From contig NZ_JAKOPM010000023.1 in assembly GCF_022288805.1 (NCBI RefSeq), positions 1 through 30,984 of the forward strand: a stretch of DNA of 30,984 nucleotides, given 5' to 3'. The translations under genes were made by a program, and so were the position numbers. This DNA is from Corynebacterium yonathiae. GTDB taxonomy: Bacteria; Actinomycetota; Actinomycetes; Mycobacteriales; Mycobacteriaceae. This document shows, piece by piece, positions 25,151 to 30,984 of the stretch. The notes beneath the pieces are model-generated. The model was not told the DNA's origin and ran no database searches. It saw only the letters and a list, made by a program, of their open reading frames with translations. Position 1 is the stretch's first letter. Every line of letters starts with the position of its first letter.

Positions 25151-25182
25151 TGGCCCCCAACCCGTCAGGGTGGGGGCCAAAA
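25148..25182. other. second strong GC-rich hairpin
   Basis: TTTTGGCCCCCAACCC (25148-25163) pairs with GGGTGGGGGCCAAAA (25168-25182) with one bulged A and a GTCA loop. It follows the terminator immediately. It lacks a T-run behind it, so it may be a back-up terminator, an mRNA 3' stabiliser or a barrier in front of the next gene's promoter. Confidence 0.6.
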
Positions 25183-25299
25183 TGGTATCCGAGTTTAACC
25201 TAGTGGGCTGCTAAAGGTCTATACCAACGATGTCACCTATTTGTGGGTGAAATGCACTATAGAATGGGCGAATCCGCCTGAATTTTTGCAGGAAATCGC

Positions 25300-25305
25300 T
25301 AGGAT
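25300..25305 (+). promoter_or_regulatory. candidate -10 box of the tandem TetR gene (leaderless start)
   Basis: TAGGAT at 25300-25305 ends 7 bases before GTG 25313. No ribosome site precedes that GTG, so a leaderless mRNA is likely. No clear -35 is visible. Confidence 0.4.
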
Positions 25306-25312
25306 TATTAGT

Positions 25313-26695
25313 GTGAACAATCTTGAAGGCACCGTCTCCCACGCGGGCTCCGCTAAGCAACGCTTGCTGGAGCAGAGTGCTCGTATCCTGGCTAAGAGTG
25401 GGCGCGACGCTTTACAGGTTTGTGCTGTCGCGGAACAAATCGATGTGCTAGGCGATGAAGCTAAGTCCTTTTTTGAAGACGACCACGACCTTTATATTCA
25501 AACCAGCCGATTCCTGGATGAACGTATCCGAGTTGCAGTGTTTAAGGCATTAGATAAGTTGCCGGATGATGCTGCGGCTATTGAGAAACTTCGTGAAGCA
25601 GCCAAGGTTTACTTTAACTTAGCTATTGAAAACCCGACCTATTTCGCTGCTTATAATAACTGTCAGACGGCGACGAGCTTTCCCAACTTTGAAGATGGCA
25701 TTGAGCAGGTGGAAAGCTTCGACGCATTTCCTCCCATCTTCCGCTGGGTGCTTGAGCACATGCGGGATGCCGCCGTTGCCGCTAGGGGCGAGTTTAAGCA
25801 CCGGCTGGTAGTTATCCAGTCGCTCTCTTTCTTGTGTGAGCTGCAAGGAATTACTCACTTGGCCACTTTTGGCATTATGCGACACCTTTCGCCTACGGCG
25901 AAGAAGCAGACCTTTAATGCTTGTCTTGAGACGTTGTTTTCCGGCTTGGAAATCTGCTTGCGCGACGGGCAGATAGCTCCCTTTGAACCAAAGGCGCTTT
26001 CTGGGGAACCGCCGGTCCCGTTTACTGCTGCTGCAAAGGACATGCCAAAATCCACGGCTGAGGAAAAGCGCGTCGCCATTTTCCGAGGTACGGCAGAAGA
26101 AATCGTCTACAATGGGCTTCCTAATTTGCATCTGGGCTCAGCAGCTGCACGGGCGGGCGTAGGTCTGCCAGATGCCGAGCATCTCTTTGACGGCGATTCT
26201 CACCTGTTGCGTGCTTTGGAAGAATCCTTGGATGAAGCTAATACGCTGGCAATCATGCGCCAAAACCAGGTTCTGCCTGAAGGCTCCCACGGACTTGCTT
26301 ATATCAAGGCAACCGGCTTCGGGTACTTGGAATATGCGCTTGAGGATCCCATTGGGTTTGTTGCCCTCATTGAGGTCTCTAGCCGCTCAATCGTCCCCAT
26401 TTCTTTCGAAGAGACCGGCGATACTGAGCAACCATTTGATATGGGAAAGGCATTTACCTTCATCATGAATTTGGTGCGCGATGCCATTTCTGAGTCTAAT
26501 GGACCACGTTCGCCGTGGATTCTTTTTACCCAGATTGCAGCTTTGTGGGCTTCCATCCACGGCCTCTCGCAGCTAAGTACCGTAGGGGCCTTGCGCTATC
26601 ACTCGGCCAATTTCTACTTCAACCTGGCTTCTAAGGTGATGGATATAATCCTTCAGGGCATGGTCAATGTGCTCGAGCTAAAAAGGCCCGATTAG
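25313..26695 (+). CDS. double-length TetR-like regulator (two TetR modules in one chain)
   Basis: A 460-aa protein, twice the usual TetR length. Module 1 (~10-215) starts with SAKQRLLEQSARILAKSG and an HTH-like VCAVAEQIDVLGDEAKSFFEDDHDL. It ends with a WHG-like block (FLCELQGITHLATFGIMRH, ~173-191). Module 2 (~250-455) repeats the plan: EEKRVAIFRGTAEEIVYNGLPNL, SAAARAGVGLPDAEHLFDGDSHL, and ALWASIHGLSQLSTVGALRY (~410-429). Both have the TetR HTH-plus-ligand-domain layout, so it is a single-chain pseudo-dimer that has diverged. Target genes are unknown; the neighbouring orphan methylase, small antitoxin-like gene and ABC operon are candidates. I chose GTG 25313 rather than TTG 25241, since the preceding 24 residues are not TetR-like and TAGGAT lies just before. 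Confidence 0.82.
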   Translation: MNNLEGTVSHAGSAKQRLLEQSARILAKSGRDALQVCAVAEQIDVLGDEAKSFFEDDHDLYIQTSRFLDERIRVAVFKALDKLPDDAAAIEKLREAAKVYFNLAIENPTYFAAYNNCQTATSFPNFEDGIEQVESFDAFPPIFRWVLEHMRDAAVAARGEFKHRLVVIQSLSFLCELQGITHLATFGIMRHLSPTAKKQTFNACLETLFSGLEICLRDGQIAPFEPKALSGEPPVPFTAAAKDMPKSTAEEKRVAIFRGTAEEIVYNGLPNLHLGSAAARAGVGLPDAEHLFDGDSHLLRALEESLDEANTLAIMRQNQVLPEGSHGLAYIKATGFGYLEYALEDPIGFVALIEVSSRSIVPISFEETGDTEQPFDMGKAFTFIMNLVRDAISESNGPRSPWILFTQIAALWASIHGLSQLSTVGALRYHSANFYFNLASKVMDIILQGMVNVLELKRPD

Positions 26696-26741
26696 GCATA
26701 TACAAGCAACAGGGGGATTTCAGCACCGGGGCCGCGTTTTA

Positions 26742-27350
26742 TTAAAGCCAACCTTGTGCTTGCGCAATAGTTGCTGCCTCAAAGCGATTTTCAGCCGCGG
26801 TTTTAGCGATGAGCGAAGATACAATATTGCGTACCGTGCCATTGCTCAGGTGTACCTTGCGGGCGATCTGGTGAGTTCCGCTACCTTTCAAGACAAATTT
26901 TGCGACTTCCTGTTCGCGTGCGTTCAGTGGATTTTCCTGAATGAAAATGGTCTCTTGGGCGAGTACTGGGTCAATCACCTTGAGCCCGGAGTGCACCCGC
27001 CGAATGTCTTCGGCTAGTTTTTCTGGCGGGGTATCTTTGACTACGAACCCGGAAACTCCGGTCTCCAGCGCCCGTTTCACGTAGCCACCGCGGCCGAAGG
27101 TAGTGACTATGAGGCTGTGGCAGCCCGTTCCTTGAAGTTCAGCGGCGGCATCTAGCCCGTTCTTGCCGGGCATTTCAATATCCAGCAGAGCAACATCGAC
27201 GCTATGCTTGGCGACGAGTCCCGCAACCTCCGCACCCGTTGCGCACTGTGCCACAACGCTAATGTCTGGCTCTGTTTCCAAGAGAGCAACTAGCGCCCCT
27301 CGCACCAATGATTGATCCTCAGCAATGAGAACTCGAATGGTTTCAGGCAT
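26742..27350 (-). CDS. NarL/LuxR-type response regulator (DesR-like)
   Basis: A 202-aa response regulator. The receiver domain (1-120) has the acidic pair Glu11-Asp12, phospho-acceptor Asp57 (VALLDIEMPGKNG), Thr near VTTFGRGG and Lys in FVVKDTPPEKLAEDI. The latter stretch is typical of DesR relatives. A LuxR-type HTH follows (~138-200, NPLNAREQEVAKFV, then GTHQIARKVHLSNGTVRNIVSSL). Its start overlaps the kinase gene by 8 bases. As the last gene of a four-gene operon with an ABC exporter, it most likely controls that operon, perhaps through the palindrome at 30286-30306. Confidence 0.93.
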   Translation of the reverse strand: MPETIRVLIAEDQSLVRGALVALLETEPDISVVAQCATGAEVAGLVAKHSVDVALLDIEMPGKNGLDAAAELQGTGCHSLIVTTFGRGGYVKRALETGVSGFVVKDTPPEKLAEDIRRVHSGLKVIDPVLAQETIFIQENPLNAREQEVAKFVLKGSGTHQIARKVHLSNGTVRNIVSSLIAKTAAENRFEAATIAQAQGWL

Positions 27351-28488
27351 CGCCTACACCTCCGTCGGTGCTAAGAGGAAGAAAGTCGTTGTCTCCATCC
27401 ATAGTAACCAAGGCGAGCGTGCAGTCATTGCGGCGCGTAAAAAGCAGCTGCCCGCCAGCCTTTGTCACGCGTTTGTGCAGACCACTAAGCCCTCCTTGGG
27501 GGTGGAACAGGCTTTCTTCTGCACCGAATCCGCAGCCGTCGTCTGCTACCTGCAGTCGGTGGTCTGTCACTTGGACCCAGCAGTGGGTGGCACCGGAGTG
27601 CCGGACCACGTTGGTGGTCAATTCGCGCAGAGCCCAGGAAAATTCGGCGTCATAAAGACCAGCGGCCTTGGTAGCCGAAGGCAAATAGGGTGCAATACCC
27701 GCGGTTTCGAGCGCCCTCCGGGCGGCGTGGATTTCGCCTTCAAAGGTGGGCATGCGCATCCGAGTCACTGTGGAGCGGACTTCCGCCAGACCTCGGCGAG
27801 AAAGCTCACTTACCTCTTGCAATTCCTGCCTTGCCCGCTGTGGATCCGTATCTATTAGCCGGCGCGCCAGCTCGGATTTAAGATTAATCACGGTAAGAGA
27901 GTGCCCCAAGAGATCGTGAACATCGGTAGCAATATCCTCGCGCTGGCGTGCCAGTTCCAATCGGCGTTCTAGCTCTGCGCGACTATCTTGACGCTGGGAA
28001 AAGGTGCCGAGCAGCACTAAAAATATTGGCCAAGCAAAAAGGACGATGAGGACCCAGCCGATATTTTTGGGCGTAAGGTACCAAGTGGCAGCAGCCACCA
28101 CAGCCCCTGTAAGAAGGGTGAACGCTAAGCTGTGGCGCAAAGGAAGGTTAAAGCCGAGCAATGCTGCCAAGTACGGCGCAAAAATGACGGCAATGCTCCC
28201 GAAGAAGACAGTCGACAATACCGCGATGGCTGCAAGTGCAAACCAATACAGCCCGATTCGCTGCTCTACCCGCCATCCGCGGGGGTAGTAGCCTCCAGCG
28301 CCGAAAGCGAAGAAATAGACAAGACCGAACACTAGAGCGCACGAAAGGGCCCCGATATGATTAGTGAGGGGCATCCCCGGCGCGGCAAAAGTGATCCCCA
28401 GTCCGGGAATGAGAAAGACTAACCACACACTGGCAAAAAGCGCACTTTTGAGGCTGAAACCGCGAAATGGCTCTCGGAGAGATGACAT
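27343..28488 (-). CDS. sensor histidine kinase, HisKA_3 type (DesK-like)
   Basis: A 381-aa membrane kinase. Residues ~15-165 contain about five or six hydrophobic helices with very short loops, so the signal is probably sensed in the membrane, as in DesK or antibiotic-sensing kinases beside ABC exporters. A short coiled coil (~165-185) leads to the phospho-acceptor His191 in DVHDLLGHSLTVINLKSELA. The ATPase domain has ELTTNVVRHSGATH (N box), VADDGCGFG (G1 box) and GGLSGLHKRVTKAGG (G2 region). I chose ATG 28488, which overlaps the permease stop (TGATG), over in-frame ATGs at 28551 and 28578 that would lie deep inside the permease gene. Confidence 0.9.
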   Translation of the reverse strand: MSSLREPFRGFSLKSALFASVWLVFLIPGLGITFAAPGMPLTNHIGALSCALVFGLVYFFAFGAGGYYPRGWRVEQRIGLYWFALAAIAVLSTVFFGSIAVIFAPYLAALLGFNLPLRHSLAFTLLTGAVVAAATWYLTPKNIGWVLIVLFAWPIFLVLLGTFSQRQDSRAELERRLELARQREDIATDVHDLLGHSLTVINLKSELARRLIDTDPQRARQELQEVSELSRRGLAEVRSTVTRMRMPTFEGEIHAARRALETAGIAPYLPSATKAAGLYDAEFSWALRELTTNVVRHSGATHCWVQVTDHRLQVADDGCGFGAEESLFHPQGGLSGLHKRVTKAGGQLLFTRRNDCTLALVTMDGDNDFLPLSTDGGVGDA

Positions 28489-29279
28489 CAGCGCCGAGCT
28501 TTGTCGCGGGAGCGTAGCAGGAGGCACGCGGTCAGGAAGATTGTCGTCCATACCGCGAAGTTTAGCCACGCCATCCACAACGGGTGCGTAATCGTGCCTT
28601 CATCCCCGTTGAGGAACTGGCTTCCTTCTGCCAGAGGCCACTGGGCTAGTACAACTGGACCGAAAAGGGGAGTGAAGCGACCCCACTCCATTAGCGGCTT
28701 AGTCAGCGGTGTGAACACATTCGCCGCGAAAAGAAAAAGAACAACAGACGTCGAGGCGATTGCGACGGAGTTGTCGGTGGGCAACGCCATTGCCCACACC
28801 AAGCCATAAAAGCCCAAGGGAATGGAAACTAGGAGGCAGGAAATGAAGCTTAAGATCCACTGGTGTGGCTGCATTTCCGCATGTGTAGCGGCGCCAGTCA
28901 AATATACTGCCGTAATGGGCAGCAGGGCTTGAAAGCCGATGGATATGAAGTTTGCCCACAGCAGCTGGCGTGAGCGTAATGGAGTAAGCGCTAGTTGGCG
29001 TGCCCACCCAGTCTTGGCATCGGTGACGGCGGAGCCAGCGGCTGCAACGGAACCAGCGACGCCGCCGTAGAGTGCCATGCTGATCATTTCTAAGGCAGCA
29101 TAATTACCTCCTTTAAAGGGGGTATCGCCAAAGTCCATCATGGCGCCAAAGAGGAGATAGAAAAACACCGGCAAAATGGTGCTGAAAAATATCGGGGTGA
29201 AGTTTCGACGCAGGCGCAGCAGGTTATGGGCAGCAAACCGCAGGGTTCGTGCAGTGGTGGTTGCAGGTTTTATCGTCAT
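28488..29279 (-). CDS. ABC-2 type exporter permease
   Basis: A 263-aa membrane protein with about six transmembrane helices and the ABC-2 layout: N-terminal helix after a basic start (RFAAHNLLRLRRN), FFSTILPVFFYLLFGAMM, then GSAVTDAKTGWARQLALTPLRSRQLLWANF, which is the conserved coupling segment of ABC-2 permeases. It pairs with the ATPase encoded just upstream. I chose ATG 29279 because AAGGAA lies 7 bases before it; an ATG at 29297 would add six residues. The stop overlaps the kinase start. Confidence 0.9.
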   Translation of the reverse strand: MTIKPATTTARTLRFAAHNLLRLRRNFTPIFFSTILPVFFYLLFGAMMDFGDTPFKGGNYAALEMISMALYGGVAGSVAAAGSAVTDAKTGWARQLALTPLRSRQLLWANFISIGFQALLPITAVYLTGAATHAEMQPHQWILSFISCLLVSIPLGFYGLVWAMALPTDNSVAIASTSVVLFLFAANVFTPLTKPLMEWGRFTPLFGPVVLAQWPLAEGSQFLNGDEGTITHPLWMAWLNFAVWTTIFLTACLLLRSRDKARR

Positions 29280-29318
29280 GGGAGATTCCTTGTGCAAAGG
29301 TTTACTGGAAGTGGCTGG

Positions 29319-30242
29319 TTAAGGTTGGGGCGCAGTCATCGTTAAAAATGCGTCCTCTAAGGAGCGGTTCCGAATTGTGATGTCGCGCGCCGAGGTGTGG
29401 TTAAGGAGGTATCTTGCAAGCGCATCAGAGTCACTGGTTACCATGCGGGCGTAGTCGCCAGACTGGGAAATCTCGGCGGAAATTGCTAATGCGTCTGTAG
29501 AGGGGACTGGCCCGGCGAACTTCGCCTCGACAATGCGCTGGGCCGACTGCTCGCGAAAATCCTGGGCGCTTGCATCCGCACGTAGTTTGCCTTCATGAAG
29601 GAGAATAATCCTTTGCGCAAAATTGTCCGCCTCCTCCAGATAGTGGGTGGCAAAGACAATAGTTCGTCCCAACTCTGCCTGGCGGCGCATGGTGGTCCAG
29701 AACTCGTGGCGAGCATTAGCATCCATTCCTGCAGTAGGTTCATCGAGCAAGAGAACGTGGGGATTGCCTAAAAGCGCGAGCGCGAATCGCACACGCTGTT
29801 GCTCGCCGCCAGAACATTTGCCCACCTTTCGGTGAAGGATCCGTGTGAGGTCGGCTTGTGTGGCTATATCCCCGACTGGCAGTGGATGTGGAAAGGTGGC
29901 GGACATCATCTGCAGGGTGTCCAGGATTGTGAGTTCGGGTAGTAGACCGCCGGTTTGCAATACGGCGCCGATCTCCGAGCCCTGTACGGCAGCTCGCGGC
30001 GTGCGGTTGAGGACTGAAATGCTGCCTGTGGTGGGGGTGGTGAGACCAAGGATGAGGTCAAAGAGGGTGGTTTTGCCGGCACCATTGGTGCCTAAAAGTC
30101 CTACGATCTCGCCTTGGCAGATACTAAATGAAACCTCGCTCAGCGCATGGACCGGCTCTGAGCCCCTCGTGGTGAAAGTTTTACTCACTCCGGAAACTTT
30201 TATGGCTGGCGTGTGTTTCGCCCTAAGGTCTGTCGTGCTCAT
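29319..30242 (-). CDS. ABC exporter ATP-binding protein (DrrA/CcmA-like)
   Basis: A 307-aa ATPase of the DrrA/NatA group. Walker A is GTNGAGKTT (51-59), Q-loop Gln96 (AVLQTGGLLPELT), signature CSGGEQQR (143-150), Walker B VLLLDEPTAGMD (163-174) and switch His in FATHYLEEADNFAQRI. A ~75-residue C-terminal extension follows. With the ABC-2 permease 39 bases downstream it forms an exporter for a drug, peptide or lipid; the substrate is not readable. It is the first gene of the four-gene operon. The only Shine-Dalgarno-like bases, AGGT, lie within a palindrome that touches the start codon (30241-30255). Confidence 0.92.
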   Translation of the reverse strand: MSTTDLRAKHTPAIKVSGVSKTFTTRGSEPVHALSEVSFSICQGEIVGLLGTNGAGKTTLFDLILGLTTPTTGSISVLNRTPRAAVQGSEIGAVLQTGGLLPELTILDTLQMMSATFPHPLPVGDIATQADLTRILHRKVGKCSGGEQQRVRFALALLGNPHVLLLDEPTAGMDANARHEFWTTMRRQAELGRTIVFATHYLEEADNFAQRIILLHEGKLRADASAQDFREQSAQRIVEAKFAGPVPSTDALAISAEISQSGDYARMVTSDSDALARYLLNHTSARDITIRNRSLEDAFLTMTAPQP

Positions 30243-30255
30243 ACCTGAAAGGTAT
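30241..30255 (-). promoter_or_regulatory. palindrome over the start of the ABC ATPase gene
   Basis: ATACCT-GAA-AGGTAT is a perfect 6-bp inverted repeat with a 3-base loop. Its edge overlaps the ATG of the - strand ATPase gene, and its AGGT on the - strand is the nearest Shine-Dalgarno-like sequence. It could be an operator half-site or a small translation-limiting hairpin. Confidence 0.4.
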
Positions 30256-30285
30256 TCGGGGCCAGCCAGAATGGTGAATAGGATC

Positions 30286-30306
30286 TGTCATGAAATTTTC
30301 ATGACA
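30286..30306. promoter_or_regulatory. perfect 21-bp palindrome, candidate operator between ABC operon and cadD
   Basis: TGTCATGAAA (30286-30295), one central T, then TTTCATGACA (30297-30306): every arm base matches. A further half-site TGTCAT follows at 30310-30315. It lies in the 91-base divergent gap, 44 bases from the ABC ATG and 28 bases from the cadD GTG, so it can act on both genes. The dimeric DesR-like regulator of the operon is the natural candidate to bind it; this is inference. Confidence 0.6.
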
Positions 30307-30321
30307 AGTGTCATAACGCGA

Positions 30322-30327
30322 TAGGGT
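30322..30327 (+). promoter_or_regulatory. candidate -10 box of cadD (leaderless start)
   Basis: TAGGGT at 30322-30327 lies 6 bases before GTG 30334. A -35-like ATGACA (30301-30306) is 15 bases upstream and belongs to the right arm of the palindrome, so a bound regulator would block it. No ribosome site precedes the GTG. Confidence 0.4.
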
Positions 30328-30333
30328 GGTTGA

Positions 30334-30906
30334 GTGCTTACTACTCTCGCAGCGGCCGTCGGTCTATTTGTGGCCACCAATATCGATGACATTATAGTTC
30401 TATCCCTCTTTTTCGCCCGCGGTGCTGGGCGCAAGGGCACAACTGCCGCGATACTGATGGGCCAGTATCTCGGTTTCCTTGGCATACTGGTGGCCTCTTC
30501 CGTCGTCGGATTGGGCTTCAACGCCGTTATACCGACCGATCTCATTCGCTACTTTGGCCTCATCCCGTTGTTATTGGGCCTGTGGGCGGCGTGGCAAGCA
30601 TTCCGAGGTGAAGACGACGATGAGGATATTTCCGGCACAAAGCTAAGCACACTGGCGGTAGCCGGAGTCACTTTTGCCAATGGCGGGGACAATATCGGTG
30701 TGTACGTGCCCGTCTTTACTACCTCTACGCCGGCCGAAGTAGCGGTGTATTGTGCGGTTTTCCTTGTGCTTGTAGTCCCACTTGTTTGGGCGGCGCGTTT
30801 TGTGGCGACGAGACCAGGAATCGCCGAAGCCCTGGAGAAGTGGGAGAGTGTCCTGTTCCCAGTGGTGCTTATTTTGCTGGGAATCGCGATTTTGCTCGCA
30901 GTATAA
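30334..30906 (+). CDS. cadD: CadD-family cadmium resistance / cation transporter
   Basis: A 190-aa membrane protein with about five or six transmembrane helices. Family hallmarks are VGLFVATNIDDIIVLSLFFARG near the N terminus (residues 9-30, conserved Asn-Ile-Asp-Asp), GQYLGFLGIL, LIPLLLGLWAAW and the FANGGDNIGVYVPVF block (~115-129). CadD proteins export Cd2+ or act on other cations, and the family belongs to the LysE-like superfamily. A short acidic cytoplasmic loop (EDDDEDISG) sits in the middle. No ArsR-type CadC regulator is adjacent, unlike in staphylococci. Start is GTG 30334, probably leaderless. Confidence 0.88.
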   Translation: MLTTLAAAVGLFVATNIDDIIVLSLFFARGAGRKGTTAAILMGQYLGFLGILVASSVVGLGFNAVIPTDLIRYFGLIPLLLGLWAAWQAFRGEDDDEDISGTKLSTLAVAGVTFANGGDNIGVYVPVFTTSTPAEVAVYCAVFLVLVVPLVWAARFVATRPGIAEALEKWESVLFPVVLILLGIAILLAV

Positions 30907-30954
30907 GAGGGTTAAGGGTCAAAAAGTGTGTCCGGAATCGCGGATTTTCACGGA

Positions 30955-30983
30955 TTGACCTGTAGGTTTCCGGAAAGTATATG
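30955..30983 (+). promoter_or_regulatory. candidate promoter at the window edge
   Basis: TTGACC (30955-30960) and TATATG (30978-30983) are separated by exactly 17 bases, close to a sigma-A consensus promoter. An inverted repeat TCCGGAA / TTCCGGA (30931-30937 and 30968-30974) overlaps it. Any gene it serves lies outside the window. Confidence 0.4.
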
Positions 30984-30984
30984 C

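Noticed and set aside
28488..28578. Longer kinase start at 28578 or 28551
   Set aside because: These would extend the kinase 20-30 residues into the permease gene. ATG 28488 gives the usual TGATG coupling and begins just before the first membrane helix.
1..30984. CRISPR array, insertion sequence, prophage or tRNA-anchored island
   Set aside because: I found no regularly spaced repeats, transposase, phage genes or tRNA; xerD is the housekeeping recombinase at its conserved locus.

Overview
The window reads as chromosomal DNA of a Corynebacterium-type actinobacterium. The evidence is the gene order from the tetratricopeptide-repeat (TPR) gene to der, which matches the conserved actinobacterial block known in Mycobacterium tuberculosis as Rv1691-Rv1713 and its C. 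glutamicum counterpart. SteA/SteB and PldP homologues, moderately high GC, GTG starts, ATGA/TAATG gene overlaps and many starts lying 6-9 nt behind a TAnnnT box (probable leaderless mRNAs) all fit. The species cannot be fixed from sequence alone; a skin- or airway-type Corynebacterium is my guess.

Region 1 (1-643): the 3' end of a 5S rRNA, its terminator, and about 500 bases without a convincing gene. Region 2 (644-9550) is a tightly packed + strand block: TPR protein, HAD-family phosphatase, a 53-aa protein, tlyA, nadK, recN, steA, steB/mctB, a NUDIX hydrolase and xerD. It covers ribosome methylation, NADP synthesis, DNA repair, cell separation and chromosome-dimer resolution. pyrG, normally between mctB and the NUDIX gene, is absent. 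Region 3 (9563-16810): a secreted, membrane-anchored protein split by a frameshift, then pldP, scpA, an opposing GNAT gene, scpB, rluB, cmk and der (chromosome segregation, rRNA pseudouridylation, CMP kinase, ribosome assembly).

Region 4 (16811-24575) is more accessory: a Dcu-type C4-dicarboxylate transporter, a SAM methyltransferase on the - strand, a two-gene ABC exporter with complementary degenerate ATPase halves (the second gene frameshifted), a coupled secreted esterase, and an orphan beta-class adenine-N6 DNA methyltransferase on the - strand. Region 5 (24576-30984): an MT0933-type small 'antitoxin-like' protein, a double-length regulator made of two TetR modules, a four-gene - strand operon (ABC ATPase, ABC-2 permease, DesK-like kinase, DesR-like regulator), and a divergent cadD-type transporter. 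A perfect 21-bp palindrome lies between the last two units.

The most interesting items are the asymmetric and apparently broken ABC exporter with its coupled esterase, the tandem TetR protein, and the kinase/regulator/ABC/cadD locus with its operator-like palindrome. I see no CRISPR array, insertion sequence, prophage or tRNA gene.
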